Shown here one piece after another: positions 16,170 to 25,269 of a stretch of DNA of 64,000 nucleotides (its first letter is position 1; the number at the start of each line of letters is the position of its first letter). Source of the stretch: CAVSRC01 sp963798195 (GTDB lineage: Bacteria > Pseudomonadota > Alphaproteobacteria > Rhizobiales > Kaistiaceae); NCBI GenBank assembly GCA_963798195.1, contig CAWCSF010000010.1, positions 1,364,001 to 1,428,000 of the forward strand, read 5' to 3'. Below the pieces are notes generated by a model. That model was not told the origin of the DNA. It saw only the letters and a list, made by a program, of their open reading frames with translations, and ran no database searches. Both the position numbers and the translations under genes were made by a program.

Positions 16170-16793
16170 TCAGTGGCGCGCGAGGGCGGCCGTCGCCGCG
16201 CCCATGCCGACCAGACACGACGCGCCCGCCCGGTTCATCCACTTCAGAACGCCGGGCCGGCGGATGCTCCTGCGCAGCCTGTCCGCGGCCAGTGCGAAGG
16301 CCAGTGCGTTGATCGTCGCAAGGCCGACGAAAGTGATTTCCATAATGACGAACTGCGGGATCAGCGCGCCATTGTGGTCGACGAACTGCGGAACGAATGC
16401 GACGAAGAAGGCGATGCTCTTCGGGTTGAGCGCGGTCACCAGAAACGCGTGGCCGAAGATGCCGCGCGCCGCCCCTTCGGTTGGATCCGCATCCACGGCC
16501 GGAAGCACCGGCGACGCGCGCCACAATCGAATGCCGAGGTAGATCAGGTAAGCCGCGCCGATCCACTTCAGCACGGTGAAAAGCGTCGCTGACGCCGCCA
16601 GCAGCGCGCCAAGGCCAGCCAGCGACAGCGTCATGGCCGTGAAATCGCCAAGCGCGACGCCGGCGGCAGTTGCAATGGCGACCCTGCGGCCCTGCGTCAG
16701 CGCGTAGCTGACCACCAGCAGCACCGTCGGTCCGGGGATCAGCAGCAGCACCGTGGAGGCAACAGCGAAAGCAAACCAGGTGGCGAGGGCCAT
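16170..16793 (-). CDS. LysE family amino-acid exporter
   Basis: Protein of 207 aa with six hydrophobic helices. The LysE/RhtB signature is present: LIPGPTVLLVVSYALTQGRR in helix 1 and its following loop, and GHAFLVTALNPKSIAFFVAF in the middle. These proteins export amino acids or small amines by proton antiport. The ATG at 16793 is preferred because an AAGGG lies at a proper distance; an ATG at 16802 is too close to it. Probably co-transcribed with arfB upstream and the MATE gene downstream. Confidence 0.9.
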   Translation of the reverse strand: MALATWFAFAVASTVLLLIPGPTVLLVVSYALTQGRRVAIATAAGVALGDFTAMTLSLAGLGALLAASATLFTVLKWIGAAYLIYLGIRLWRASPVLPAVDADPTEGAARGIFGHAFLVTALNPKSIAFFVAFVPQFVDHNGALIPQFVIMEITFVGLATINALAFALAADRLRRSIRRPGVLKWMNRAGASCLVGMGAATAALARH

Positions 16794-16872
16794 GGCCGGC
16801 ATCCCTTGATGTTTGAGACCGGGAGCAAGCTCCCGAACGCGGCATTTGGTCAAGGGCCTGATTCGCGGGAAC

Positions 16873-17295
16873 TCAGTCGTCGCCGCGCGGGCGGCCGCGG
16901 AGCTGCTTGACCGACCCGCGGCGCACCTTGCCTTCGACACGGCGGCGCTTGCTGGCCAGTGTCGGCCGGGTCTTCTTTCTCGGTACCGGCGGTTCGGCCG
17001 CGCGGGCGATCAACTGCACCAACCGGTCTAGCGCATCGCGCCGGTTGGCCTCCTGCGTGCGGAACCGCTGCGCCATGATGACGATGACGCCCTCCCCGGT
17101 CAGCCGCGAACCCGCCAGCTTCTCCAGGCGCTGGCGAACCGCCATCGGCAGCGATGGCGAATGCCGCACGTCGAAGCGGAGCTGCACCGCGGTTGCGACC
17201 TTGTTGACGTTCTGCCCGCCCGGGCCCGAGGCGCGGATGAAACTCTCCGAAATCTCGCTCTCGTCGAGGCGAATGCTGGGCGTGATCGGGATCAT
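16873..17295 (-). CDS. arfB: Peptidyl-tRNA hydrolase ArfB (ribosome rescue)
   Basis: Protein of 140 aa. It has the release-factor catalytic motif ASGPGGQNVNKV near residue 25 and a long basic C-terminal tail (KKTRPTLASKRRRVEGKVRRG) that enters the empty mRNA channel. It lacks codon-recognition domains, so it is ArfB/YaeJ rather than a release factor. It frees ribosomes stalled without a stop codon. It lies just downstream of tRNA-Leu on the same strand. Confidence 0.93.
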   Translation of the reverse strand: MIPITPSIRLDESEISESFIRASGPGGQNVNKVATAVQLRFDVRHSPSLPMAVRQRLEKLAGSRLTGEGVIVIMAQRFRTQEANRRDALDRLVQLIARAAEPPVPRKKTRPTLASKRRRVEGKVRRGSVKQLRGRPRGDD

Positions 17296-17332
17296 GGACG
17301 GCAATGGCGGTTCATCAGGACGGGGGCGGGCG

Positions 17333-17419
17333 TGGTGCGGACGCCCGGGATCGAACCGGGAAGGAGTTTCCTCCGAGGGATTTTAAGTCCCTTGCGTCTA
17401 CCAATTCCGCCACGTCCGC
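17333..17419 (-). tRNA. tRNA-Leu (UAA)
   Basis: An 87-nt class-II tRNA on the minus strand. The acceptor stem pairs GCGGACG with CGTCCGC. The D-arm contains GGCGGAATTGGTAGACGC, the anticodon loop gives TAA within GGGACTTAAAATCCC, a long variable arm reads TCGGAGGAAACTCC, and the T-arm is CCGGTTCGATCCCGG. CCA is encoded. The long variable arm and anticodon identify leucine. Confidence 0.96.
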
Positions 17420-17506
17420 GCGATGGCCTCGGTAGGCCGCAACCGGCCGCATGGCAAGCGAAACGGCGCGAAAGCCCACAGTTCGCCGCCTTGCTCGGCC
17501 ACTCGT

Positions 17507-17518
17507 AAGATATATCTT
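17507..17518. promoter_or_regulatory. Palindromic operator candidate of the PadR gene
   Basis: The perfect 12-base palindrome AAGATATATCTT lies 57 bases before the PadR start in otherwise GC-rich sequence. PadR-family genes of this type often carry such AT-rich palindromes in their own promoters, suggesting autoregulation. The palindrome is directly seen; binding is inferred. Confidence 0.6.
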
Positions 17519-17574
17519 GACGCCCACCCGACGCGCTCCTACCTATATCGCACGATACAAGTGGAGACGGTGTC

Positions 17575-18255
17575 ATGCATCATCATTTCAATCGAGAAGA
17601 GCGCGCATACTGGCACTTTGCGGGCCGTCACGGCGGCCCAGGCGACTGGGGCCGCGGCCCGCGCGGTCGCGGCGGCGGATGGGGCGGCGGCGCCTTCCGC
17701 GTCGGCAAGATGCTGGCGGACGGCGACCTGAGGCTGATCGTATTGGCGCTGCTCGCCGAAGGCCCGCGCCACGGTTACGAGATCATCAAGGCGCTGGAGG
17801 AGAAGTCGAGCGGCGTGTACAGCCCCTCCCCCGGCGTAGTCTATCCGACGCTGACCTATCTGGAAGAAGTCGGATACGCGACCTCTGCCAGCGAGGGCGC
17901 GAAGAAGGTCTATTCTATTACTGAGACCGGGCGGAAACATCTTGAGGAAAACCGGGACGTCGCCGACATGGCGCTCTCGGGAATCGAGAAGTTCGGCCGC
18001 AAGATGGCCCAGGCCCGTTCCTGGTGGGAGAGTCAGCGGCGCGGTGGCGAAGGCCAGGCGCCCGATCGCGATATTCCCGGTGTTATCAATGAGTTGAACG
18101 AGGGCCGCCGGGCCCTGAAGATGGCGATCGCGGAGAAGCTCGACGCCTCCGAGGACGAGCAGCGGCGGGTCGCGGATATCCTCCAAAGGGCCGCCGAGAC
18201 CATCCGGAAGCCCGCCGAACAGCGGACGAAGACCGACGACATCGACCTCGGTTAA
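17575..18255 (+). CDS. PadR family transcriptional regulator
   Basis: Protein of 226 aa. The N-terminal ~45 residues are His/Gly/Arg-rich (MHHHFNRE, GRHGGPGDWGRGPRGRGGG), like YqjI-type metal-sensing PadR proteins. The winged-helix domain follows: DGDLRLIVLALLAEGPRHGYEI, then SPGVVYPTLTYLEEVGY. A helical dimerisation region completes it. YqjI relatives sense iron or nickel; a metal role here is inference from the His-rich arm. A GGAGA site precedes the ATG. The next gene on the strand is an MFS transporter, separated by a hairpin. Confidence 0.88.
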   Translation: MHHHFNREERAYWHFAGRHGGPGDWGRGPRGRGGGWGGGAFRVGKMLADGDLRLIVLALLAEGPRHGYEIIKALEEKSSGVYSPSPGVVYPTLTYLEEVGYATSASEGAKKVYSITETGRKHLEENRDVADMALSGIEKFGRKMAQARSWWESQRRGGEGQAPDRDIPGVINELNEGRRALKMAIAEKLDASEDEQRRVADILQRAAETIRKPAEQRTKTDDIDLG

Positions 18256-18303
18256 GCGCGGGACGTCGCCGAACTGCCGACAGGCCGTCCCGACACCGGC
18301 GAT

Positions 18304-18330
18304 GGGAGCGTTGCCACGCGCAACGCTCCC
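18304..18330 (+). terminator. Strong hairpin after the PadR gene
   Basis: The perfect 10-base inverted repeat GGGAGCGTTG / CAACGCTCCC has a 7-base loop, 48 bases after the PadR stop and about 95 bases before the MFS gene. There is no U-tract after it, so it may be a transcript-end or processing structure rather than a textbook intrinsic terminator. Confidence 0.5.
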
Positions 18331-18425
18331 ATGCTTCGCATCGATAGCCGTCAAAATCGTTCGGGTGCATAGTCCGCCTCCGCCGCGGTTCTGCGGCGCG
18401 ATTCATTTGAAGGCAGGACGACGAC

Positions 18426-19650
18426 GTGAACGCACCAGCGCAGGGCGGCAGCAAGACCGACATAGTCGCTGACCCAACGGTATTCGCGATCCTGATCGCG
18501 CTCAGCGTCTCGCACCTCCTCAACGACACGATCCAGTCGCTGCTGCCGGCGATCTACCCGATCCTCAAGGACTCGTTCGCCCTCGACTACGGACAGATCG
18601 GGCTGATCACTTTCACCTTCCAGGTGACGGCATCGCTGCTGCAGCCGTTCGTCGGCATCTACACCGACAAGCGGCCGCAGCCCTACTCGCTGCCCGTCGG
18701 GATGGGCGCGAGCTTCTGCGGCCTGATCCTGTTGTCGGTCGCGCCGACATACGGCGTGCTTCTGATCGCGGCCGGGCTGATCGGGATCGGCTCGTCGATC
18801 TTCCATCCGGAATCGTCCCGCATCGCTCGTCTGGCGTCGGGCGGCCGTCACGGCTTCGCCCAATCGATCTTCCAGGTCGGCGGCAATGTCGGCACGGCCA
18901 TCGGCCCCCTGCTCGCGGCGGCGATCGTAGTGCCCTACGGCCAGTCGAGCATCGCCTGGTTCTCGATCATCGCCATGGTCGCCATCGGCGTGCTCTGGCG
19001 CGTCAGCGTCTGGTATCGCGCCAACCACTTCACGCCGGCGCGCAAGCCCCGCCTGATGCCCGATCGTCCAGCGGCCCGACCTCAGCCACGCCAAGGTTGT
19101 CATCTCGCTCATCATCCTCGGCATGCTGGTCTTCTCCAAGTTCTTCTACCTGGAGAGCATCAGGAGCTACTACACGTTCTTCCTGATCGACCGGTACGGG
19201 CTGTCGATCCCGACGGCGCAGATCCTGCTCTTCGTCTTCCTGTTTTCCGTCGCGGCCGGCACCCTGATCGGCGGGCCGCTCGGCGACCGCTTCGGACGCA
19301 AGTACGTGATCTGGGCGTCGATCCTCGGCATCCTGCCGTTCACCCTGATCCTGCCGCATGTCGGGCTGGTGTGGACGGTGATCCTGACGATCCCGATCGG
19401 CGTCGGCCTCGCCTCCGCCTTCCCCGCGATCATCGTGTTCGCGCAGGAACTGGTGCCCGGCAAGACGGGCATGGTGTCCGGCATCTTCTTCGGGCTCGCG
19501 TTCGGCATGGGCGGTCTCGGCGCCGCGGCGCTCGGTCAACTCGCCGACCACACATCGATCGAGTTCGTCTATCAGGTGTGCGCGTTCCTGCCGGCGATCG
19601 GCCTGCTCACCGTCTTCCTGCCGAACATTGAGCGGTCGCCACGATCGTAG
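18426..19650 (+). pseudogene. Fosmidomycin-resistance-type MFS transporter, frameshifted
   Basis: The first frame (18426 to about 19075) encodes the N-terminal half: LNDTIQSLLPAIYPILK, QPFVGIYTDKRPQPY and FHPESSRIARLASGGRHGFA are typical of the Fsr family. The second half continues in another frame from about 19078 to 19650 (DLSHAKVVISL, GGPLGDRFGRKYVIWAS, AQELVPGKTGMVSGIFFG). One extra base in the CCC at 19075-19077 explains the shift and would restore a product of about 408 aa. No other damage is seen. It is either a recent knock-out, an assembly error or, less likely, programmed frameshifting. Family members export drugs or glucosides. Confidence 0.8.
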
Positions 19651-20069
19651 GCGCGCCTCGCCAGGCGGCAACCTGGACTGGCGAGTCCAACAGAATCGCG
19701 TTTATGCTCGGTCCGGCTGCAGTCAGCAGGCACGCCGCAAGAGGCACAACCTGTCCGACAACCGGAGCATCCTCATGTTCGGTCGCCGGTGTCGCGCCGG
19801 GTAGCGCCGACGATGTTTGGTGTGTCCAGGCGTTCCTGGACTTCAAGGGCTCTGCGGGCATCTACTACGCGGGCATCGGCCGCAGCGGGACCTGCGCAGG
19901 ACTTGGCCTGGAGAATTGCGACGCGTTCGAAGCCGACGTAACCCGGATCGAGACACCCGGCGTCATTGGTAAACAGGAGGTCAACGAAATGAGCATGACC
20001 GAGCACCTGAACGCCGGCGGCCGCATCCAGAAGTAGCTGGCCGGGCTGCTGACGGTTGGGAGAACGACG
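19651..20069. other. Intergenic region with no clear gene
   Basis: These 419 bases hold no convincing full gene. A plus-strand open frame runs through 19704-20036 but has no recognisable domain. The only gene-like signal is a strong ribosome binding site near 19974 leading into a 15-codon frame (listed separately). The segment may carry the promoter of the serine hydrolase gene or a decayed gene. Confidence 0.5.
19989..20036 (+). CDS. Very short frame behind a strong ribosome binding site
   Basis: CAGGAGG at about 19974-19980 is followed after eight bases by ATG, giving the peptide MSMTEHLNAGGRIQK and a stop. It ends 33 bases before the serine hydrolase start. It might be a leader peptide or the N-terminal stub of a lost gene. 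Its length prevents a family assignment. Confidence 0.25.
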   Translation: MSMTEHLNAGGRIQK

Positions 20070-21155
20070 ATGGTTAGAACAGTCTTTTTCCTTGCGCTTG
20101 CCCTGTCGCTCACAACGGTGGCCGGGGCGGTGGCGGGCAGTCTGCCGGGCGAAAAGTTCCAGGCCATCCTCGACGAGGCCGTTGCTTCGGGCGTGCCCGG
20201 CGCAGTGATTCGCGTCGAGACCGCCGATGGCGAGAGTTGGGCCGGTGCTGCCGGCGTCGCCAGCGTCGGCGGACGCAAGATGGCTCCGAATGACCTCTTC
20301 CGTATTTTCAGCATCACCAAGACCATCACCGCGGCTACCGCCTTCACGCTGATCGACGAGGGCAAGCTCGGCCTCGACGACCCGATCGGCGCGTGGCTCG
20401 ACGCAAGCCTCGTCGCCAACCTGCCCAACAGCGGCGACGTGACCGTCCGTCAGCTCATCGCCCAGACGAGCGGGATCCGGGAATACTTCGACGACCGCTT
20501 CATCTCCATGATCCGCCCAAATTTTGCCCGCGTCTGGAATCCGGCGGAGCTGGTGGCTCACGCGGCGGACGGAGAGCCGGTCGCCCCCCCCGGCGATGGC
20601 CCTTCCTACTACTCCAACACGAACTACGCGCTGCTCGGCCTCATCATCGAGAAGGCGTCGGGCATGCGGCTCGCCGATGCCGTCCGGGCCCGCGTGCTGG
20701 TGCCGCTCAACGCAGCCGATACCTTCTTGTGGGGCGAGCCGGGCCGTCCCCAGCCGGTATCCGGCTACTACGACGACGGCGGCGAACGGACAGACCTCTC
20801 GACTGTCGATCTCTCCGCCTTCTGGGCGGCAGGCGACCTTCTCTCGACCGCGGCGGACACGGCGACGCTCCTCCGCGGTCTCCTCGGCGGCGATCTCCTC
20901 TCCGCCGAAAGCCGCGCCCTGATGACCGCAGACTTCCGACCGCTGGTCGGCCGACCCGTCGCGTATGGCTACGGCACCATGCGCATCCCGCTGTTTGACC
21001 CGGCGCCGGTCGGTCATACCGGCGAAGGGCCTGGTGGCGACGCCCTCGCATTTTGGTGGCCCGACGACGGAACAATCGTCGTCATCCTGACCAACCTCGA
21101 GAACGGTGCTCACGTCACCATGCTGAAGGAAGTCGCCGCGGCGCTCGGCAAGTAG
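20070..21155 (+). CDS. Exported serine hydrolase, class C beta-lactamase fold
   Basis: Protein of 361 aa with a signal peptide (MVRTVFFLALALSL...AVAG), so periplasmic. Motifs of the penicillin-binding/beta-lactamase class C fold: SITK (nucleophile Ser and Lys) near residue 81, YSNTNY (the YxN motif) near residue 178 and HTGEGPGG (the KTG-like box) near residue 313. Such proteins include D-aminopeptidases, esterases and carboxypeptidases, and the true substrate is unclear. A GGGAGA site precedes the ATG. Confidence 0.9.
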   Translation: MVRTVFFLALALSLTTVAGAVAGSLPGEKFQAILDEAVASGVPGAVIRVETADGESWAGAAGVASVGGRKMAPNDLFRIFSITKTITAATAFTLIDEGKLGLDDPIGAWLDASLVANLPNSGDVTVRQLIAQTSGIREYFDDRFISMIRPNFARVWNPAELVAHAADGEPVAPPGDGPSYYSNTNYALLGLIIEKASGMRLADAVRARVLVPLNAADTFLWGEPGRPQPVSGYYDDGGERTDLSTVDLSAFWAAGDLLSTAADTATLLRGLLGGDLLSAESRALMTADFRPLVGRPVAYGYGTMRIPLFDPAPVGHTGEGPGGDALAFWWPDDGTIVVILTNLENGAHVTMLKEVAAALGK

Positions 21156-21312
21156 CCAGGATCGGGATCCCCACTACCATTCCGCCGTATTGGCTCTTAA
21201 GGCGCGGCGGATGATCTTCGCACCGCATAGCGCTTGAACTACACGACGGCCGGGTGCTCAACTCACCGCGCCGAGTCCGCGATCAAGAGGCCCGGGCGTT
21301 GGGGAGAGACAT

Positions 21313-22233
21313 GTGACGACGAAACGCGAGTATGGCCGCACGCCCGGCCGCAAGGCACTGCAACCCGGTCAGATTTCGCGCATTGCCGTGGTCAACAAGG
21401 ACAGTGGCGCGACGCGCACGGTGCTTGAACTCGACACGTTGTTCGAGGCGCCGAACTGGACGAAGGACGGACGGTGGCTGGTCGTCAACGGCGGCGGCAA
21501 GCTCTGGAAGCTGCCGGCCGACGGTTCGGCCAAGCCGACAGAGATCTTCACCGGCCGCGTGCAGGGCTGCAACAACGACCACGTGCTGTCGCCGGACAAC
21601 AAAGAAATCTTCGTCAGCTCGCTGGGGCATCTCTATCGCCTGCCCTTCGACGGCGGCGAGCCGGTTCAGGTCTCCAACGACCACGCGCCGGATTCCGGTT
21701 TTCTCTACTACCTGCACGGCATTTCGCCCGACAGCCAGACGCTGGTCTACACGGCGGTGGAGCCCTATGGCGGCGCGCCGCGCGGCCGGCTCAACATCGC
21801 AACGATACCCGCCGCCGGAGGCGCGGACCGCTGGTTCACCAACACGCTGGCGCACTGTGACGGACCCGAATACACGCCCGACGGAAAGTGGATCTATTTC
21901 AACTCGCAGTTCGCCGCGAGACGTCCCGGCCACGCGCAAATATTCCGCATGGCGGTTCAAGGCGGCGCGCTCGAACAGATGACCTTCGACGACCGGGTGA
22001 ACTGGTTCCCGCACTTCTCGCCGGACGGAAAGTGGATGGCCTATATCAGCTACGAGCAAGGCACGATCACCCATCCGGCAGACCTCAACATCGAACTGAG
22101 GGTCATGCCGGCCGACGGCGGCGAGAGCCGCGTGGTCGTCAGCACATTCGGCGGCCAGGGCACGTTCAACGTCAACTCATGGGCGCCGGACAACGTCCAC
22201 TTTGCCTATGTGGAATATCCCTTCGTCGATTGA
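21313..22233 (+). CDS. TolB-like PD40 beta-propeller protein
   Basis: Protein of 306 aa from a GTG preceded by GGGGAGAG. No signal peptide is seen. It is composed of repeated beta-propeller blades: APNWTKDGRWLVVN, DHVLSPDNKEIFVS, GISPDSQTLVYT, GPEYTPDGKWIYFN and FPHFSPDGKWMAY are WD40-like PD40 repeats as in TolB and prolyl oligopeptidase propellers. There is no catalytic domain. It is cytosolic by prediction, with a binding or scaffolding role unknown. Confidence 0.85.
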   Translation: MTTKREYGRTPGRKALQPGQISRIAVVNKDSGATRTVLELDTLFEAPNWTKDGRWLVVNGGGKLWKLPADGSAKPTEIFTGRVQGCNNDHVLSPDNKEIFVSSLGHLYRLPFDGGEPVQVSNDHAPDSGFLYYLHGISPDSQTLVYTAVEPYGGAPRGRLNIATIPAAGGADRWFTNTLAHCDGPEYTPDGKWIYFNSQFAARRPGHAQIFRMAVQGGALEQMTFDDRVNWFPHFSPDGKWMAYISYEQGTITHPADLNIELRVMPADGGESRVVVSTFGGQGTFNVNSWAPDNVHFAYVEYPFVD

Positions 22234-22340
22234 AGCGGACTCATGGAAGCGTAGCTACAACCCGATCGCGGCCCCGAAAATCTGGACAAGCCTCCGGCTG
22301 GAGGGCATAGCGTGACGCTCCCGCCTGCGACGGAGCCCTG

Positions 22341-23045
22341 ATGCCAGAATTTCTTCCCGGAGCCCTGTTCAGCGGCATCCTGACAGTCGTGTTCGTGATC
22401 GTGCTGCGCGTGCGCGCCGGCAGGCCACGCCTGTCGGCCTGGAAGCTGGGTCTCATCGGCATCGCGGCGGCCTTCGTGATCCCGTGGGGGCTCGCCCTCG
22501 CCGCCGAGGCATGGCGCGCCACGCCTGCGCTGCCCGCTCTGCCTGTCATCACCTTCGATCAGGTGTTCATCGGAGCATGGGTGGCGATCGCGGTGCTCGC
22601 CATCAGCCATCGTCCCGGCAGGCGGCCGCTTGTGCCTCTCTGGGCCGGGCTGCTGGCCGGCGTGGCGGTCGCCGCCCTGCTGCCGCCATTTCTCTATCTG
22701 GTGACCGGCACCTATCAGCGCCCGTCGCTGCGTGCGGACGTCAACCATTGCACGCGCGGCATGACCGGGCAGGTCCAGCCCCGCGAAGTCGTCAACATCT
22801 GCGATGAGCCGATCGCCGTGGGCCTTTGCCTGCCCGGCGAGACCAACCCCGCGCCCTGTGTACAGACCGAGACCCTCCAGCCCGGCGAGACCGCGCGGTT
22901 CGATCCCGGCGAAGCCACGCTCTCCTCGTTGCCGTCCAATCTCGACGGCCTGACCGTCGTCGCCTGCCGCCCGCCGGATCGCCCCTCGCGCATGCAGACC
23001 ACCATGGGGCGCGGGTATGAGGGCGTGTGCCTGCCGCCGGCTTGA
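22341..23045 (+). CDS. Membrane protein with cysteine-rich C-terminal domain
   Basis: Protein of 234 aa, with GGAG before the ATG. Three to four hydrophobic helices fill residues about 1-130. The remaining 100 residues hold six cysteines (NHCTRG, NICDEP, GLCLPG, APCVQT, VACRPP and GVCLPP), an even number suggesting three disulfides in the periplasm. No family is recognised. The neighbours give no functional hint. Confidence 0.65.
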   Translation: MPEFLPGALFSGILTVVFVIVLRVRAGRPRLSAWKLGLIGIAAAFVIPWGLALAAEAWRATPALPALPVITFDQVFIGAWVAIAVLAISHRPGRRPLVPLWAGLLAGVAVAALLPPFLYLVTGTYQRPSLRADVNHCTRGMTGQVQPREVVNICDEPIAVGLCLPGETNPAPCVQTETLQPGETARFDPGEATLSSLPSNLDGLTVVACRPPDRPSRMQTTMGRGYEGVCLPPA

Positions 23046-23095
23046 CCGGTCAGGATTGAGCGCGTTGCCGGGTGAGATGACGAAGTAGCGGCTGC

Positions 23096-25228
23096 CTAGG
23101 ACGCCGCGGCGTGTCCGCCGCTGGTTTGGCCCTTCGCCTGAAGGCGTGCAATCGCTTCCCTGTCGCCAAGTTGCTCGGCGGCTGCGAGCGCCCGGCTGAA
23201 ATGGGCCGTGCTTTCCGTTTTCGCGTGCAGGGCCTCGGCGACTTCTCCGGCCATGGTGTAGTAGCGCACCGCGCGCTCATGGTCGCCGGCCAGTTCGAAA
23301 TGCTGGGCCAGCCGGTGGGCATGCTCCTCCAGCTTTTCGCCGAAGATGGCCTCCATCGCCTCGGCGACGCGCTTGTGAAACTCGCGCCGCTTGCGATTGA
23401 GCATGGAGCCGTAGGCGGCGTCGCGGGCGAGATCGTGCTTGAACATGTACTCGAGCTCGGGCACACGGCCGGCCTCGCGCAGCAGTTCGAGGCGCTCGAG
23501 CGAGAGCATCTGCTTGTCGAGCGCCAGTGCGCTGTCGGAGATGCTTTCGAGAATGCGGTAGTAGAAGGCGCGGCCAATCACCGAAGCCGCCTGCAGGGTC
23601 GACTTGGTCTGCTCGTCGAGCCGGTCGATGCGCGCCATCAGGAGAGCCTGAAGGCTGTCCGGGATCGGAATGTCGGCGACATTGGTGGCGGCATTCCATT
23701 GCAGCCCGCCATCGGTCTGGAGCACAGCGCCCTGGTCGATCAACGTGCGCACCACCTCTTCGACAAAGTAAGGGTTGCCGTCCGTCTTCCTGAGGATCAG
23801 CGCATGCAGATCGTCAGGCAGGTCCGCGATGTTGAGGAGCGCGGAGACCAGCGCGTCGGTGTCGCCGGCATCGAGAGGCTGGAGCATCAGTTCGTCGTAA
23901 CGATGCGGATATTCCAATTCCGCCGTCTGCTTGATCCGCCATGACGGCGCCTGTCGCTCCGGCCGGAAGGCACAGAGAAAGAGGATCGGCACCTCCTCGA
24001 CCATCTTGAAGAGATGGATGACAAGATCGATCGAGGCCGGGTCGGCCCATTGCAGGTCGTCCAGCACCAGGACGCGCGGCCCTGCCTTGGCGGACGCCAG
24101 CCACGCGGGATAGACGTTGTCGTAGAGGTCCTGCCGGATCGCCTCGGCGGAATAGTCCTGCGCCGCCTCGTGCAGGACCTTGGCGGCGATCACCCGCTCG
24201 ACGGCGACCGAGCACAGCGAGACGACTTCGTCGGGCGCGCCAGTCGAGCGCAGGCCGTTGTCCACCTTGTGGTGGATGATGTCGGGCGAGTCATCCAGTT
24301 CGATACCGAACATCTGGCGGGCGAAATTCTGGAAGAGCCCGAACGGCCGGTTGGCGTCGTAGGGAACGCCGTGGGCGACGTCCCAGCCCTCGGCGAGGCC
24401 ATCCTTCTCCCACTCCTTGAAGAGTTCGGCGATCAGCCGGCTCTTGCCGAGCCCGGCTTCGCCGATGATCGTGATGATGCGACCCCTGCCCTGCTTGAGG
24501 TCGGAGAGCGCGGCGTTCATCACCGCCAGTTGCGCGTCGCGCCCGATCAGCGGCGCACCGACTCCGCGATGGCTGCCGCCCGGCGCGCCCCTGGAGCGGA
24601 TCACGCGATATGCCGGAACCGGTTCGCTCTTGCCTTTCAGCTCAACGCCGCCCAGCGCCTCGACCTCGAAGAAGGGTTCGATCAAGCGGAACGTATCCTG
24701 CGAAACCTGAACGGTTCCCGGCGCCGCGGTCTGCTCCATGCGCGCGGCGACGTTCACGGCGTCACCCATGGCCGTGTATTCCATCGCCTGGGCCGAGCCG
24801 ACATCGCCGACCACCACGGGACCGGTGTTGATCCCGATGCGGATGCCGAATTCGATGCCCATCTCCTTGCGGATGTCTTCCGCGAGCAACTTGACCGAGG
24901 CGAGCATGTCGAGGGCAGCGAGCACGGCACGCTGCGGATCGTCCTCGTGGGCAATCGGCGCGCCGAAGAAGGCAAGGACGGCGTCGCCCATCAACTTGGC
25001 GACGGTCCCCTCGTAGCGGACGATCGGCGCGGTGAGGCGCTGGAAGGCCCGGTTCATCAGGTCCGTCCAGTCCTCGGGATCGAGGTTCTCGGCAAGCGCG
25101 GTCGAATTCACCACATCGCAGAACAGCGCGGTGATGACGCGCCGCTCGCCGCGCATCTCGCGCTTGCCCGGCGCGGGCGTATGGTTGGATGGCCCTATCG
25201 CGCTGGGCCTGCCTGGCTCGATCGCCAT
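23096..25228 (-). CDS. Adenylate cyclase-AAA ATPase signalling protein
   Basis: Protein of 710 aa, cytosolic. Residues about 30-200 form a class III nucleotide cyclase domain with metal-binding Asp residues (LFCDVVNST and MGDAVLAFFG) and the transition-state pair Asn/Arg in GDAVNVAARM, so catalysis looks possible. Residues about 230-500 form an AAA ATPase with Walker A GEAGLGKSRL and Walker B VLVLDDLQWAD. The C-terminus is alpha-helical with TPR-like repeats. The layout matches CyaA-AAA proteins of rhizobia and mycobacteria, thought to couple ligand or protein sensing to cAMP. A GGGGAGA site precedes the ATG. Confidence 0.9.
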   Translation of the reverse strand: MAIEPGRPSAIGPSNHTPAPGKREMRGERRVITALFCDVVNSTALAENLDPEDWTDLMNRAFQRLTAPIVRYEGTVAKLMGDAVLAFFGAPIAHEDDPQRAVLAALDMLASVKLLAEDIRKEMGIEFGIRIGINTGPVVVGDVGSAQAMEYTAMGDAVNVAARMEQTAAPGTVQVSQDTFRLIEPFFEVEALGGVELKGKSEPVPAYRVIRSRGAPGGSHRGVGAPLIGRDAQLAVMNAALSDLKQGRGRIITIIGEAGLGKSRLIAELFKEWEKDGLAEGWDVAHGVPYDANRPFGLFQNFARQMFGIELDDSPDIIHHKVDNGLRSTGAPDEVVSLCSVAVERVIAAKVLHEAAQDYSAEAIRQDLYDNVYPAWLASAKAGPRVLVLDDLQWADPASIDLVIHLFKMVEEVPILFLCAFRPERQAPSWRIKQTAELEYPHRYDELMLQPLDAGDTDALVSALLNIADLPDDLHALILRKTDGNPYFVEEVVRTLIDQGAVLQTDGGLQWNAATNVADIPIPDSLQALLMARIDRLDEQTKSTLQAASVIGRAFYYRILESISDSALALDKQMLSLERLELLREAGRVPELEYMFKHDLARDAAYGSMLNRKRREFHKRVAEAMEAIFGEKLEEHAHRLAQHFELAGDHERAVRYYTMAGEVAEALHAKTESTAHFSRALAAAEQLGDREAIARLQAKGQTSGGHAAAS

Positions 25229-25269
25229 GTCAATCTCCCCAAACTCCCCGCCATCCTACCACCGAAAGC

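Noticed and set aside
19704..20036. A 110-codon plus-strand frame in the gap after the MFS gene
   Set aside because: No start signal and no domain at the 5' part; only the short frame at 19989 has a good ribosome binding site.
19773..21113. A 446-codon minus-strand frame opposite the serine hydrolase
   Set aside because: No motif and biased composition; the plus strand has SxxK, YxN and HTG motifs.
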